Source: Diadophis punctatus similis (taxonomy: Eukaryota > Chordata > Lepidosauria > Squamata > Dipsadidae). From it: 64,000 nt of DNA. Below, one piece after another: positions 53,493 to 63,844 of this stretch (position 1 is the stretch's first letter; each line of letters starts with the position of its first letter). A program made the translations under genes and the position numbers. Location: NCBI GenBank assembly GCA_023053685.1, contig JALIGW010000014.1:18507308-18571307 (forward strand), in the 5' to 3' direction. Under the pieces are notes generated by a model. That model searched no databases. It was given only the letters and a program-made list of their open reading frames with translations, and was not told the origin of the DNA.

Positions 53493-56400
53493 TTTTTCAT
53501 TCATTCATTCGGTTGTTCTTATAGGCCACCCATATCCCGCAGGACTCAGGGCGGCGTACAACAATGGAAAGAACAACCATAATACATAAAAATGACAATT
53601 TAAAATGATTACAAAAATTAAAACACATCATCATTCGTACAAGGGGAATTGAGCTGTATTTCACCCCGCCTGCCGGAAGAGCCAAGTTTTTATTGCTTTA
53701 CGGAAGGCCAGCAGGGTGGGGATAATCCAGATCTCTGGGGGGAGTTGGTTCCAGAGATGGGGCTCCCACAGAGAAGGCTCTTCCCCGTGGACCCGCCAAC
53801 CGACATTGCTTGGTTGATGGGACCTGGAGGAGACCAACTCTGTGGGACCTAACCGGTCGTAGGGAGGTATGCGGTAGGATGCGGTCCCGAAGGTAACCTG
53901 GCCCTGAGCTATGTAGGGCTTTAAAGGTCAAAACCAACACCTTAAATTGCGTCCGGAGACTAATGGGCAACCAATGCAGCTGGCGGAGAATAGGTGTTTC
54001 ATTGAATGTATCTTGAAACACCCACTACAGCTCGCGCCGCTGCATTTTGCACCAATTGCAGTCTCCGGATACTCTTCGAGGGTAGCCCCATGTAGAGCGT
54101 GTTACAGTAGTCCAGCCGTGAGGTGATGAGAGCATGAATGACTGTGAGTAAGGCCTCCCTCTCCAAGTAGGGTCGCAATTGGTGCACCAGGCGAACCTGA
54201 GCAAAGGTCCCCCTAGCCACAGCTGACAGATGTTGATCCAATTTAAGCTGTGGGTCTAGGAGGACACCCAAATTGTGAACCTGTTCCAAGGGAGTCAATT
54301 TTTCTCCCCTGAGAACCAAGGAGGGGAAGTCGACATAATCCTTGGGGGGCAATATCCACAGCCACTCGGTCTTGTCAGGGTTGAGCTTGAGCCTATTCAT
54401 TCCCATCCAGACCCTAACATCGTCCAGGCACCGGCACATTACATCCACTGCTTCCCTGAAGTGAGACGGGGTGGAGATGTACAACTGGGTATCATCAGCA
54501 TATTGCTGGAACCTCACCCCGTGTCGACGGATGATCTCACCCAGCGGTTTAATGTAGATGTTAAACAGGATGGGTGAGAGGACCGAGCTCTGAGGCACCC
54601 CGCAAATCAGGGGCATAGGGGTCGACCTCTGTCCTCCTGTCAACACCGACTGCATTCTGTCGGAGAGGTAGGAGGAGAACCACTGTAAAACAGTGCCTCC
54701 CACTCCCAACTCACCGAGAGCGCACCAACTCGGCGCAGAAGGATACCATGGTCAATGGTATCGAAAGCCGCTGAGAGGTCAAGTAGCACCAGGATGGAGG
54801 AGTGACCTCCATCCCGGGCTCGCCAGAGATCATCCATCAGGGTGACCAAAGCAGTTTCTGTGCTGTAACCGGGCCTGAAACCTGATTGAAAGGGATCTAG
54901 ATAATCCGTGTCATCCAACAACCGTAGGAGTTGGAGCGCCACCACTTTATCTACAACCTTACCCACAAAGGGTAGGTTGGAGACTGGACGGAAGTTCTTT
55001 AAATCCGCTGGGTCCAGGGAAGGCTTCTTGAGGAGGGGCCTCACCACCGCAGCTTTTAAGGGCTGCGGGATGGATCCCTCTCTCAAAGAGGCGTTCACAA
55101 CCGCCTGGAGTCAGCCACGTGACACCTCCCTGCTGGCCGAAACCAGCCAGGAGGGGCACGGGTCCAATAAACAAGTGGAGGCACTCATCGCTCCTATGGC
55201 CTTGTCAACATCATCAGGAGTGATAGGCTCAAATTCATCCCATATAACAGGACTAAGACCAGACCCTGTCATCTCTGCCTGCCCTGTCTAATTGGAGTCC
55301 AAGTCTGTCCGAATCTGAGTGACTTTATCCGCCAGAAACTGAACAAATTCCTCAGCTCTACCCTGTAAGGGTTCCTCGGCTCCCCCCTTAGCAAGGAGGG
55401 AACAAGTCACCCTAAACAGGGCAGCCGGGCGTGAATCGGCAGATGCAATAAGAGCGGAAAAATGCAAGCATTTTGCCGCCCGTATCGCCACTAAATAAGA
55501 TCTAATAAAGGTTCTTAGTAGTGTTTGATCAGATTCAGCTTTACTGGCTCTCCACCGTCGCTCTAGACATCTCTTATGGCATTTCATCTCCCGGAGCTCT
55601 TCAGTAAACCAGGGAGCCTTCCGGGATCCACTGCCGCGGAGAGGTCGCAAAGGCGCAATCCGATCTAACGCCCCTGATGCCACTTTATTCCAGGCAGCTA
55701 CCAGAGACTCAGACGAATTGTGTACCAAGGATTCAGGTATCTCCCCAAGTTCCCTCTGGAATCCTACCGGTTCCATTAGGCGCCTGGGGTGGAACCACTT
55801 AATTTGTCCCGCCTCCCTGCGGTGGAGGAGTGGTGCCATGAAATCTAACCTCAGTAGGAAATGATCTGACCACAAGGGTGAAATGACTAGACCCCTCAAC
55901 TTCAGATCATCTCTCCACTGCCCCGAGAGAAATACCAGGTCAAGCGTGTTACTTCCCTCATGAGTCGGACCCTGAACTACTTGGGTCAGGTCCATGGTTG
56001 TCATGGAAGCCATGAACTCCTGGGCTGCATCCGGGTGAAGGCAGATTGAAGTCCCCCAACACCATAAGCCTGGGGAACTCAATCGCCAACCCCGCTATCG
56101 CCTCGAGCAGCACAGGCAGGGCCTTTGCAATGCAGCTGGGAGGCAGGTATGTTAGCAAAAGGCCCACCTGAACCCCTAAGTCCAACTTCAGAAGGAGTGT
56201 CTCACACCCAACAATCTCCAGGGCAAGGCTCCTACGAGAACAAAGATTCCGGCGAGCTATAATAGCCACTCCTCCCCCCCTTCCCTGGGGTCGCGACTGA
56301 TGCAGAACTAAGAACCCATCTGGGCACATCTCGGAGAGGGGAACACCCCCTCCTGGCCCAGCCAGGTCTCCGTTATGCATGCCAGCTCCCTTGTCAAGGA

Positions 56401-56865
56401 TTAAATCCCGTACGAGGGGTGCTTTGTTGGCAATCAACAGCAGCAGCTTGAGCCCAGGGCCCTGAATTCCCCGATCACCAGGTACTCGGGCTGAGCTAGA
56501 TGGAACCAAGTCAGAGGGGCCGGAACAAGAAATCGCTTGAAGACAGCGAGTTCTAGTTCCCCGAGAGCGGCCTACCCCTCGGCTCCCGCCATACCTACCT
56601 CTCCCCATTATGACCGTGATGCCCCAACTCTCCTCCCATCCAGAGATCCCCTCCCCCTCCCCGCTGGTCCTCCTATCTTCCTGCAGGCCATCCGTTCCAT
56701 TCACACAAAGTCAGGGCCCGAAGTCAGGCCCCCCTCCGAGTTGGAAGGGACAGTGGCATTGTGTCTTCCTGACAAATTTTATGACTTCCCAGTCTTGCTT
56801 ACAGCCCTCCGCCAGGACTACATAATGTCTGGACTGAACAGCCATTTGGGATCAGCCAAAGTCCA
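53430..56865 (-). mobile_element. L3/CR1-like LINE, ORF2 nearly complete
   Basis: A 3.4-kb element in USP12 intron 1, on the gene's strand. The 3' end is GTACGCCGCCCTGAGTCC...GGCCTATAAGAACAACCG followed by an (AAAT)n tail (53450-53510). ORF2 pieces run from about 56.5 to 53.65 kb: endonuclease, linker, reverse transcriptase and C-terminal region in the right order. The 5' end fades near 56.86 kb where a CR1 tail begins. Confidence 0.9.
53650..56500 (-). pseudogene. LINE ORF2 (endonuclease and reverse transcriptase), broken
   Basis: Endonuclease pieces: RGGGVAIIARRNLCSRRSLA, LMVLGDFNLPSPGC, then NTLDLVFLSGQ...WSDHFLLRLDF. RT pieces: FRPVSNLPFVGKVVDKVVA, GFRPGYSTETALV, LLDLSAAFDTIDHGILL, GVPQSSVLSPILFNIYI and QYADDTQLYIS (YADD codons at 54491-54502). 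C-terminal: CNTLYMGLPSKSIRRLQLVQNA and LHWLPISLRTQFKVL. The frame changes near 56.06, 54.70 and 54.01 kb and there is a stop near 55.29 kb. The usual Gly in VPQGSVLSP is Ser. The catalytic Asp residues remain but the protein cannot be made whole. Confidence 0.92.
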
Positions 56866-56866
56866 T

Positions 56867-57500
56867 AGAGTTGGAAGGGACCTTGGAGGTCTTCTAGTCC
56901 AACCCCCTGCTCAAGCAGGAACCCCTATACCAGTGATGGCGAACCTTTTTTTCCTCGGGTGCTGAAATAGTGCGTGCGCAAGCTATTGCACGCGCATGCG
57001 TGCCCACACCCATAATTCAAAGCCCCCCATTTGCCCCAGCCCTCTGCGCACTCCCCCGTTTCCCGACTTCCAGTAGACCCGGTAGGCCTCTTTTTTGTCC
57101 TCCCGAGGCTCCAGAGGCTTTCTTGGAGCTTGGGTAGGGCGAAAATGTTCCCTCCCGCCACCCTGGAGACCCTCCGGAGGCCAAAATCGCCCTCCCAGTG
57201 CCTCCGCGCGAGCCAAAAATCAGCTGGCAGGCATGCACATGCGCACTGGAACTGAGCTAGGGCAATCACTGCCCTATACCATCCCAAAAAAGTGGCTGTC
57301 CAGTCTCTCAAAAGCCTCCCACTGTTATGAAGTTTCTCCTTAATTCCAGGTTGCTTCTCTCCTTGGTTAGTTTCCATCCATTGTTTTTTGTCTTGCTTTC
57401 TGGTGCTTTGGAAAATAAATTCACCCACTCTTCTTTATCACAGCCCCTCAAATACTGGAAAACTGCTATCATGTCATCCCTAGTCCTTCTTGTTGTTTGA
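56867..57500 (-). mobile_element. CR1 LINE 3' end carrying a hAT insertion
   Basis: Tail 56867-56930 and 57272-57500 join across the insert; the element continues to GTCATCCCTAGTCCTTCTTG where a mariner piece begins. Confidence 0.88.
56931..57271. mobile_element. hAT-like element (GTGATGGCGAACC type)
   Basis: CAGTGATGGCGAACC left end and GGGCAATCACTG right end (diverged); exact CCCTATAC duplications at 56923-56930 and 57272-57279. Confidence 0.82.
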
Positions 57501-57880
57501 GCCACTTCTTCACTGCAGTTTTCACTTCCTCGTCACTGGAATGATGTTTGCCTCTCAAACCCTCTTTCATGGGGCTTCAGACTATCATCTCTTCGGCCCC
57601 ATGAAAGAGGGTTTGAGAGGCAAACATTATTCCAGTGACGATGAAGTGAAAACTGCAGTGAAGAAGTGGCTCAAAGAACAGTCAACAAAATTTTATGAGG
57701 CAGGGATACATGCTCTCATTCGAAGGTGGAACATTGCTATTGAGAGAAATGGTGACCATGTTGAGAAGTAGGGATGTGATCCACAGCTTCATTTTGATGT
57801 ATGCTACATGTTCCTATGTTGATAATTATACCTGTCCTAAAGAAAATGGAATTACTTTCTGACTCGCCCTCGTATTTCAC
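57497..57880 (+). mobile_element. mariner remnant: transposase C-terminus and a foldback
   Basis: Frame from 57590 encodes HLFGPMKEGLRGKHYSSDDE then VKTAVKKWLKEQSTKFYEAG and IERNGDHVEK-stop, the C-terminal end of a mariner transposase. The first 79 bp (57497-57575) are an inverted copy of 57596-57674. The right terminal repeat may be near TCTGACTCGCCCTCGTA (57860-57876). Confidence 0.82.
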
Positions 57881-58852
57881 ATGATTATCACTCTCTCTTT
57901 ACATTTTTCTTCACAATATTTTGGTAAGATGGCTGAACCGAGGAAGATTGGCTGGTTCAAAATCATTCAGTGAACTCCTGTAGGTGAAGGTGGCCTTGGC
58001 CTTTTTTGCTACTGGACACCTCCCATTAGTGGAGGTCCACTGCCAGAGATCTAGATTTAATGCCATTCATGATGAAGTATTTTGCAGAAGAATAAATGAA
58101 GTGTAGGGTCTCTGCCCGAGAAATGGACGATCAAAAACTTAACCATAGAAGGGAGGCAGAGCTTAGAGTTTCATTCAATCACAACCTTCATTTCCACTCA
58201 GACTCTGCCTATAAGTTGCTTGCAGATCAACAAATATTGAAGAATTCGGGCTAAATATCATTGGGGTGGTTTTTGTAAATCATATAAACGATGGGAAATA
58301 CATTTCAATAGTCAGTTGTACTATTTGGTACATTGTTTTGACCACAAGTTAATAGAAGGAAAATAAAAAAAATTAAAATGCTGCCTATATTAGTATATAA
58401 ACAAAGCTTGAAACATCACGGACAACACAAAATGAAATGTCCTTAGAAAATTCAACACACACTCCTCCATTGAAGTATATCTCAGATTTCCTACTGCTAC
58501 ACCACATCTCCCTTTACATTTCCTAGTATTGCTTCTATTTTTGTTTTTTTTTGAAGTTGTGTTGACCAAGAGCCAAACTGCAAAGGAAGATGAGAGAAAG
58601 AGAGGTAGTAAAATTAAAGAGTAAAATAAAGTAAAATAGAGGGAATATTCTTCGCTGTAACTATAGAGCATTTGCAATTCCTAATTTCATAGGAAACACT
58701 TTGAAACTGGCCTTTAATAAAGCAGAATCCATTTATTACCATTAAACTTGCAGATCCGAAGGCTCCCTTTCAAAACTATGAACTAAAAGATGCAGCATGC
58801 AACCCTTTCAACTGGACAACAAACAAGCAAAACCTGCTACACTGAAACATTA
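57881..58852. other. USP12 intron 1 sequence, nothing recognised
   Basis: AT-rich; no gene or repeat recognised. Confidence 0.4.
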
Positions 58853-58985
58853 ACACATTAACAGAGTTGGAAGGGACCTTGCAGGTCATCTAGTCCAACC
58901 CCCTGCCCAAGCAGGAGATCCTTACATCTGCCTCTACCTAGGATCGAACTCACAACCTCCTGATTGTGAGGCAAGAGCTCCACCC
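58853..58985 (-). mobile_element. CR1-like LINE tail, short form
   Basis: ACAGAGTTGGAAGGGACCTTG and TCTAGTCCAACCCCCTGCCC, then ATCGAACTCACAACCTCCTG, which departs from the other CR1 copies here. Confidence 0.7.
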
Positions 58986-59992
58986 TGGAGAACATTTTGC
59001 AACTGGGTTTTGCAAGGACTTCCAATGCATTTCTCTCTTTAGAAACCCATTTTACCTCTTATACAACCCAGAACCTTTAAGGGTCAGACTCCCCTCTTTG
59101 ACCAGAATAAAAAAAAAAGTCAGCTTCTTCTCAAAATTTGCACAATAGAAGGGCTTTCAAGCAGAAAGATGTCTCTTCAAGTCCAAGTATATAAACCGGG
59201 TGGTTTTCAACAAGCCCTCCAACAATATTTAGAACCTCAGCCATTGACCACCGATGAGGAAGGTTTCTTCTATTTCCATTTAAGTGCATCCATCTCTTAA
59301 AATAAGAAATTGCTTTCAAAATGCCATCAATAATATCTCTACCTCTGCAAAGGAGAGCTGACTGCCATTATCAGCACAACATCCCAGGAGTGAAAAGTAG
59401 GGCTTAGCTCCCTGATTCAGAAAGTGCCCAAAGAATTAAACTGATGCTAAAACACATGAAATGGAAACTTAGCAAGGATCTCTGGGGCTTTGGGAATGTT
59501 CCCCTGGGCTGCAAGTGATGGACCTGTGCTTGACTGGTGACACTTCAGAATATAGCATGATGATGTTTCTCAACCTCAGAAAGGAGCCCTCTCAGCTTGA
59601 GAAGTTGGTACCAGGGAGTGGGAGCATTTTTTAATACAGAAAAGATTATGTCCTGAGGTATGGAGGTGTGCCAGCCCCTATTTCTAATTTCAAGTCAATA
59701 GTACACTCTGCGGTGTCACTTTTCAGCAATTGTGGCTCAAGGTGTACAGTAGCTAATGGTGAAATAGAGTTGTTAGACAGGCAGACTTATAAATGAGTGA
59801 AACAAATAAATAGATAAAAAAACTGGGGTACATGAATTTCAACTGTGTCATATCCTTTATTTATGCTTCCTTCAACAAAACAAGTTTTCTTCTGGATATT
59901 TTACATAGCAATCCAGAAGAAAAGGGCTGCTGAAAAGAAAAAGAGACATCTATAAAGTATTCTATTAAAAAGTTGCCGAGGAGCCACCTGTC
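58986..59992. other. USP12 intron 1 sequence, nothing recognised
   Basis: No gene or repeat recognised. Confidence 0.4.
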
Positions 59993-60223
59993 AATAGCAA
60001 TCGCACTTAGACTTATATACCGCTTCACAGTGCTTTCCAGCCCTCTCTAAGCGGCTTAGAATAGAGTCAGCATATTGCCCATAACAATCTGGGTTCTCAT
60101 TTTATCGACCTCGGAAGGATAAAAGGCTGAGTCAACCTTGAGCCCCGTCAGGATTGAACTCCTGACAGTGAGCAGAGTTAGCCTGCAATACTCCATTCTA
60201 ACCACTGCACCACCATGGCTCTC
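59993..60223 (-). mobile_element. tRNA-derived SINE, near full length
   Basis: Minus strand: GAGCCATGGTGGTGCAGTGG head, GTTCAATCCTGACGGGGCTC box B region, AAGCGGTATATAAGTCTAAG and GCTATTG end. Confidence 0.88.
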
Positions 60224-61599
60224 AATGCTATGTTAGCATGAAGTCCATTTGGCAGAAATGTCCCCTGAACTTTTGATGCACTTCTACAGTGGCAAAGAAT
60301 CATTGATAGTAACACAAGAAACATAATGACTGCGATGCAAATAAATATTTACCTGAAGGAAAGACTAGCTATTTTACCGCAATAATTTAGCTCTATTTTG
60401 TCTTAGATCTGCCAACGTGACCAGTCTCCTCTGCCAGAATTAGCAGTCTCAATACGCTGGGAAGCCTTGGTAGTTAAGTCAACACTTGTCCTCATGGTAA
60501 CCCCATTCTTTCTTCCAGTTGAACTTATTTTCTGAGCATCACAGCCTCCTTGCCCTTGAGAAAAACAACTACTCTCTCCTGCTGCCTGATGACCATCCCT
60601 CACCCCTTTGAGAAGAACCTCAACTAAGGTCCCTTGGAGCTATGAAAACACAAGACTTCAGCAACAGCCCAAGACTACAAGCCTGTTAATAAAACAAACA
60701 GCAATGCCAAACCTAGTTGCCATGGAAGAACGTGGGTTACCAGTTTATTTGACAATATTTGTGTTGACGGTCCAAGGAGAGGATTTGAGACAGACACTTC
60801 ATATGGATCATCAAAAAAGTCTAAACTGGAACCTTCTTTGCCAGGCCAGTAAAAAAAATTTATGGGTAAACAACTCAATTAAATTGGGCAGATATGTTCT
60901 CTCGTTTCTTACTCTAATATTTTATTACAAATTACAATATTGTAATAAAAGTACAACTGGCTACTTACAGGCTGTTATTATATTTGATTTGTGGAAAACA
61001 TATTGTATTCCTCCATCTTTTATGGCCTGTTTGTTGCAACAATTCTTTTATTGGGCAATGAAATGCATTCATGGACAAAATAAGAACAGATTTATTGCCT
61101 TACAGTTTCCCAGTAAAGATGCTTAAGACACATCATCTATTTGCATGCCAGTTTTGGACTGTACAAGCCTTGATTTTTTAATCTTCTTCCCCCAAAAGTT
61201 CCATTTTAACACCCGAGACATTTTTGTAAAAATAGTCCTAGAGAACATTAAAAAAACCATGTTGATTAAAAGAGCAGAATACAATAAATAGAAGAGTAGA
61301 TCCATTAGGCGAACATAATAGTTATAAACTAAATACAGCTCACTAATTCATTGGGTAGTTTTGGCAAAAAAAATCTCTAGGGGCCAAGCAAAAGCAGCAA
61401 AATTCTCTACCAGAATCTATTCCTTCTATTCACAGAAACCTCTGGTGAATCAGTGAGTCCCCTGTGAGCTAGTTATGAATGAAGTGAGCAGAATCTTCAG
61501 CGCTGTGAGTTTGGCCACGTGTTTTAGATGTCTCTCCGTCCTGATCGATTAAAGTTTCCTAAGAGATGATGAGTGGCTGGGTCCACGAGATATAAATGC
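60224..61599. other. USP12 intron 1 sequence, nothing recognised
   Basis: A 172-codon plus frame at 60608-61126 shows no domain; see rejected items. No exon 1 of USP12 here. Confidence 0.4.
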
Positions 61600-61815
61600 T
61601 TGATGTCTATGGAGATTCTCAATCGTCCAGGTCATGGATGTCCCGAAGCTGTTTGTCCAAAAGGCAACTGGACGTTATTGTTTTGGTTTAAAAAAAAAAA
61701 CATTTTGCTTCTCACCCAAGAAGATCCAGAATTGAAGAAGTTATTAGGATGAGAAGCGAAATATTTTCAAAGAAAAAACCAAGAAAGTCCAGTTGTCTTT
61801 TGGGGAAAAAAAACA
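61600..61815. mobile_element. Inverted pair of Penelope-like terminal fragments
   Basis: Minus half: AGATCTTCTTGGGTGAGAAG; plus half: TTAGGATGAGAAGCGAAATA and AAGTCCAGTTGTCTTTTGGG. GGATGAGAAGCGAAA resembles a hammerhead core with minimal helix II; first bases of the core are mutated. Confidence 0.5.
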
Positions 61816-62047
61816 CCTTTGGGATGTGAATGCTTCTCTGCAAAAGAGCTGGCTTCACCTGCTTTGAAAGAAATGGCTTTCCAACCCCTTCGTAAGAGAC
61901 CACTGCTTGATCCAACAATCTGGACAGCTTTTGTCAGGCCACAGATAACCGGCCTACAAGCTCCAAAAAGTTCTGGCTTAGACATAATATTGAGATGGTT
62001 TGGACTGCATTGTTGATGACCTTTGGTGGGTTTGGGATAAGGGTGCT

Positions 62048-62106
62048 GAGGAATTCTGGGAGTTGAAGTCCACAAGTCTTAAAGTTGCCAAGGTTGGAGA
62101 TTCCTG
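62048..62106 (+). mobile_element. Half of a palindromic hAT-like miniature element
   Basis: GGAATTCTGGGAGTTGAAGT to GCCAAGGTTGGAGATTCCTG. Confidence 0.7.
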
Positions 62107-62194
62107 GCTTAGAGACTGAAACGTACAGTGCTTTGATGCTTTTCCTTTCTATAGAATTGGTTCCAGTCGTTTCTTCCAGGAGAGAAACTGAATT

Positions 62195-63185
62195 GAGGCC
62201 CGCTTTATGGGTTGCCTCAGGGCTCCACTTTCTCTCCACTCCTATTCAACATCTTCTACATGAAGCTGCTAGGTCAGGGGTCAGCACCCTGTGACTCTTT
62301 CATCCCTCTGCTGTGGCTCCCTGTCTCTCAAAATACGTATCACAACTGCCAATGTGCGACACCCACCAACGTGCAATTTATTAAGCTTTTTGACCCCCGG
62401 TAAGCCAACCATGGATAAATCCAAGAAAAGAAAAGTTTCAGAAGAAAACAGAATCTTTAATTCAACTATATATGCTAGTTTTGTGGCCGCTCAGGAAATA
62501 GTCAAGCACGGGAAGAGTTTTGTGGCTCCCGGTGTTTTCTTTTCTGTGGGAAACGGGTCCAAATGGCTCTCTGAGTATTTAAGGTTGCCGACCCCTGTGC
62601 TAGGTGAAGTAATCTATTGGTATGAGGTCAAGTATTATCAACATGCTGATGATACTCAGTTATACATCTCTATCCTGGAGGACCAGGTGATGTTATCAAG
62701 GTTCCTTCCCACCACCCGGAGGCTGTGGGGTCTGGATGGAGAAGAACAGGCCCTGGTCCAACCCTGGCATGACAAGATGGCTGTGGATCTTAAGGCCTTC
62801 ACAGATCCAGAGATTTTCCATCTTTAGTTCTTCCATAATCAAGAGTTTATGGTTGTGGACTCGTGAATGGTGGCAGCTGTGGCTAGGAAGACCTTTGCAC
62901 CATTTGTCTTGTGCAGACAACTGTGACCAGGAGGCTTCCTGACAGTGACTCATGTCTTAGTCATTCGTGTTTGGATTAGTTTAATGTATTCTATATGGGG
63001 CTGCCCTTGAAGAGCATTCAGAAGTTGCAGCTGGTCCAGAATGTAGTCGTGCAAAGAGTTTTTGGCAGTTCTGACTACACCTGTATACATTTTCTTCCTG
63101 AACCCAGACCAATATTCAACCCACAGCTTAATATGGTTAAGCACATTATTGCTGTTTTAGTGATCCTGCAAATTCTACTGCTGAG
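62195..63185 (+). mobile_element. Old L3/CR1-like LINE fragment
   Basis: LPQGSTFSPLLFNIFYMKLLG at 62205-62270, then after the hAT insert GEVIYWYEVKYYQHADDTQLYIS, and GLPLKSIQKLQLVQNVV at 62998-63050: RT and C-terminal motifs in order, more diverged than the 53430 copy and on the opposite strand. Confidence 0.82.
62275..62597 (+). mobile_element. hAT internal-deletion element with transposase start
   Basis: Ends CAGGGGTCAGCACCC and AAGGTTGCCGACCCCTG, exact TGCTAGGT duplications at 62267-62274 and 62598-62605. Inside, an ATG frame reads MDKSKKRKVSEENRIFN and later QEIVKHGKSF, both like vertebrate hAT/Charlie-type transposases, with the middle deleted. Confidence 0.88.
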
Positions 63186-63840
63186 TTGCAGCTAATTCTG
63201 TTTATTTTGGGGGTTAGTTCAAAGACTTACAGTATAAATTGTTTTATATTGTTTTAATTATAAAACCGTCTGACAGATATTATATCAAAATGAAATACAT
63301 GTATTATTATTTTTAAAGGCACAATTACCCATTTATCTGCAAGCATTATTAAAATTGTAAATCAAGGACTAGAAATCCCACCCTCTCCTATTCAAAATTG
63401 CTCAATTTTCTTTCTTTGAAAATCTTTTGCATCAGGATTAATGCCAGATAACCACCTGCATAAAAAAAAATTAGAAATAGAATATGCTTAGCACGTTTGA
63501 TAAACTGACACATTTCTGTGAAGCTTTCGCAAATGAAGATATAACAAATCTATTTTATCTGATCTAATCCTGACACTCTCCAGTCCCACAGCTAGCAATT
63601 ATGTCCATGCCAAGCAGCTGCAGGAACAATGATTAGTCTGACCACATCATCAGCATGCTGGAGGCTCCCGATCTGGAAGGCTCTTTATTACAAACTGGAA
63701 AGGGAGACACAGAATCAGGGAGGGGTAAATACTTTTAAGTAAATTGTGCCCCATATCTGCAATCTTGATGGAACGGGTGTGTGTGTGTGAGGTTTAAGGA
63801 ATAAACCCGAAGACACAGGGAAAAGATGCAGAAGACGATA
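63186..63840. other. USP12 intron 1 sequence, nothing recognised
   Basis: AT-rich; short GTGTGTGTG at 63778-63788. Confidence 0.4.
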
Positions 63841-63844
63841 TAAG

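Noticed and set aside
60608..61126. 172-codon frame as a gene
   Set aside because: Longest frame in the distal part, but no domain, no splice or promoter signal, and composition like the surrounding AT-rich intron.
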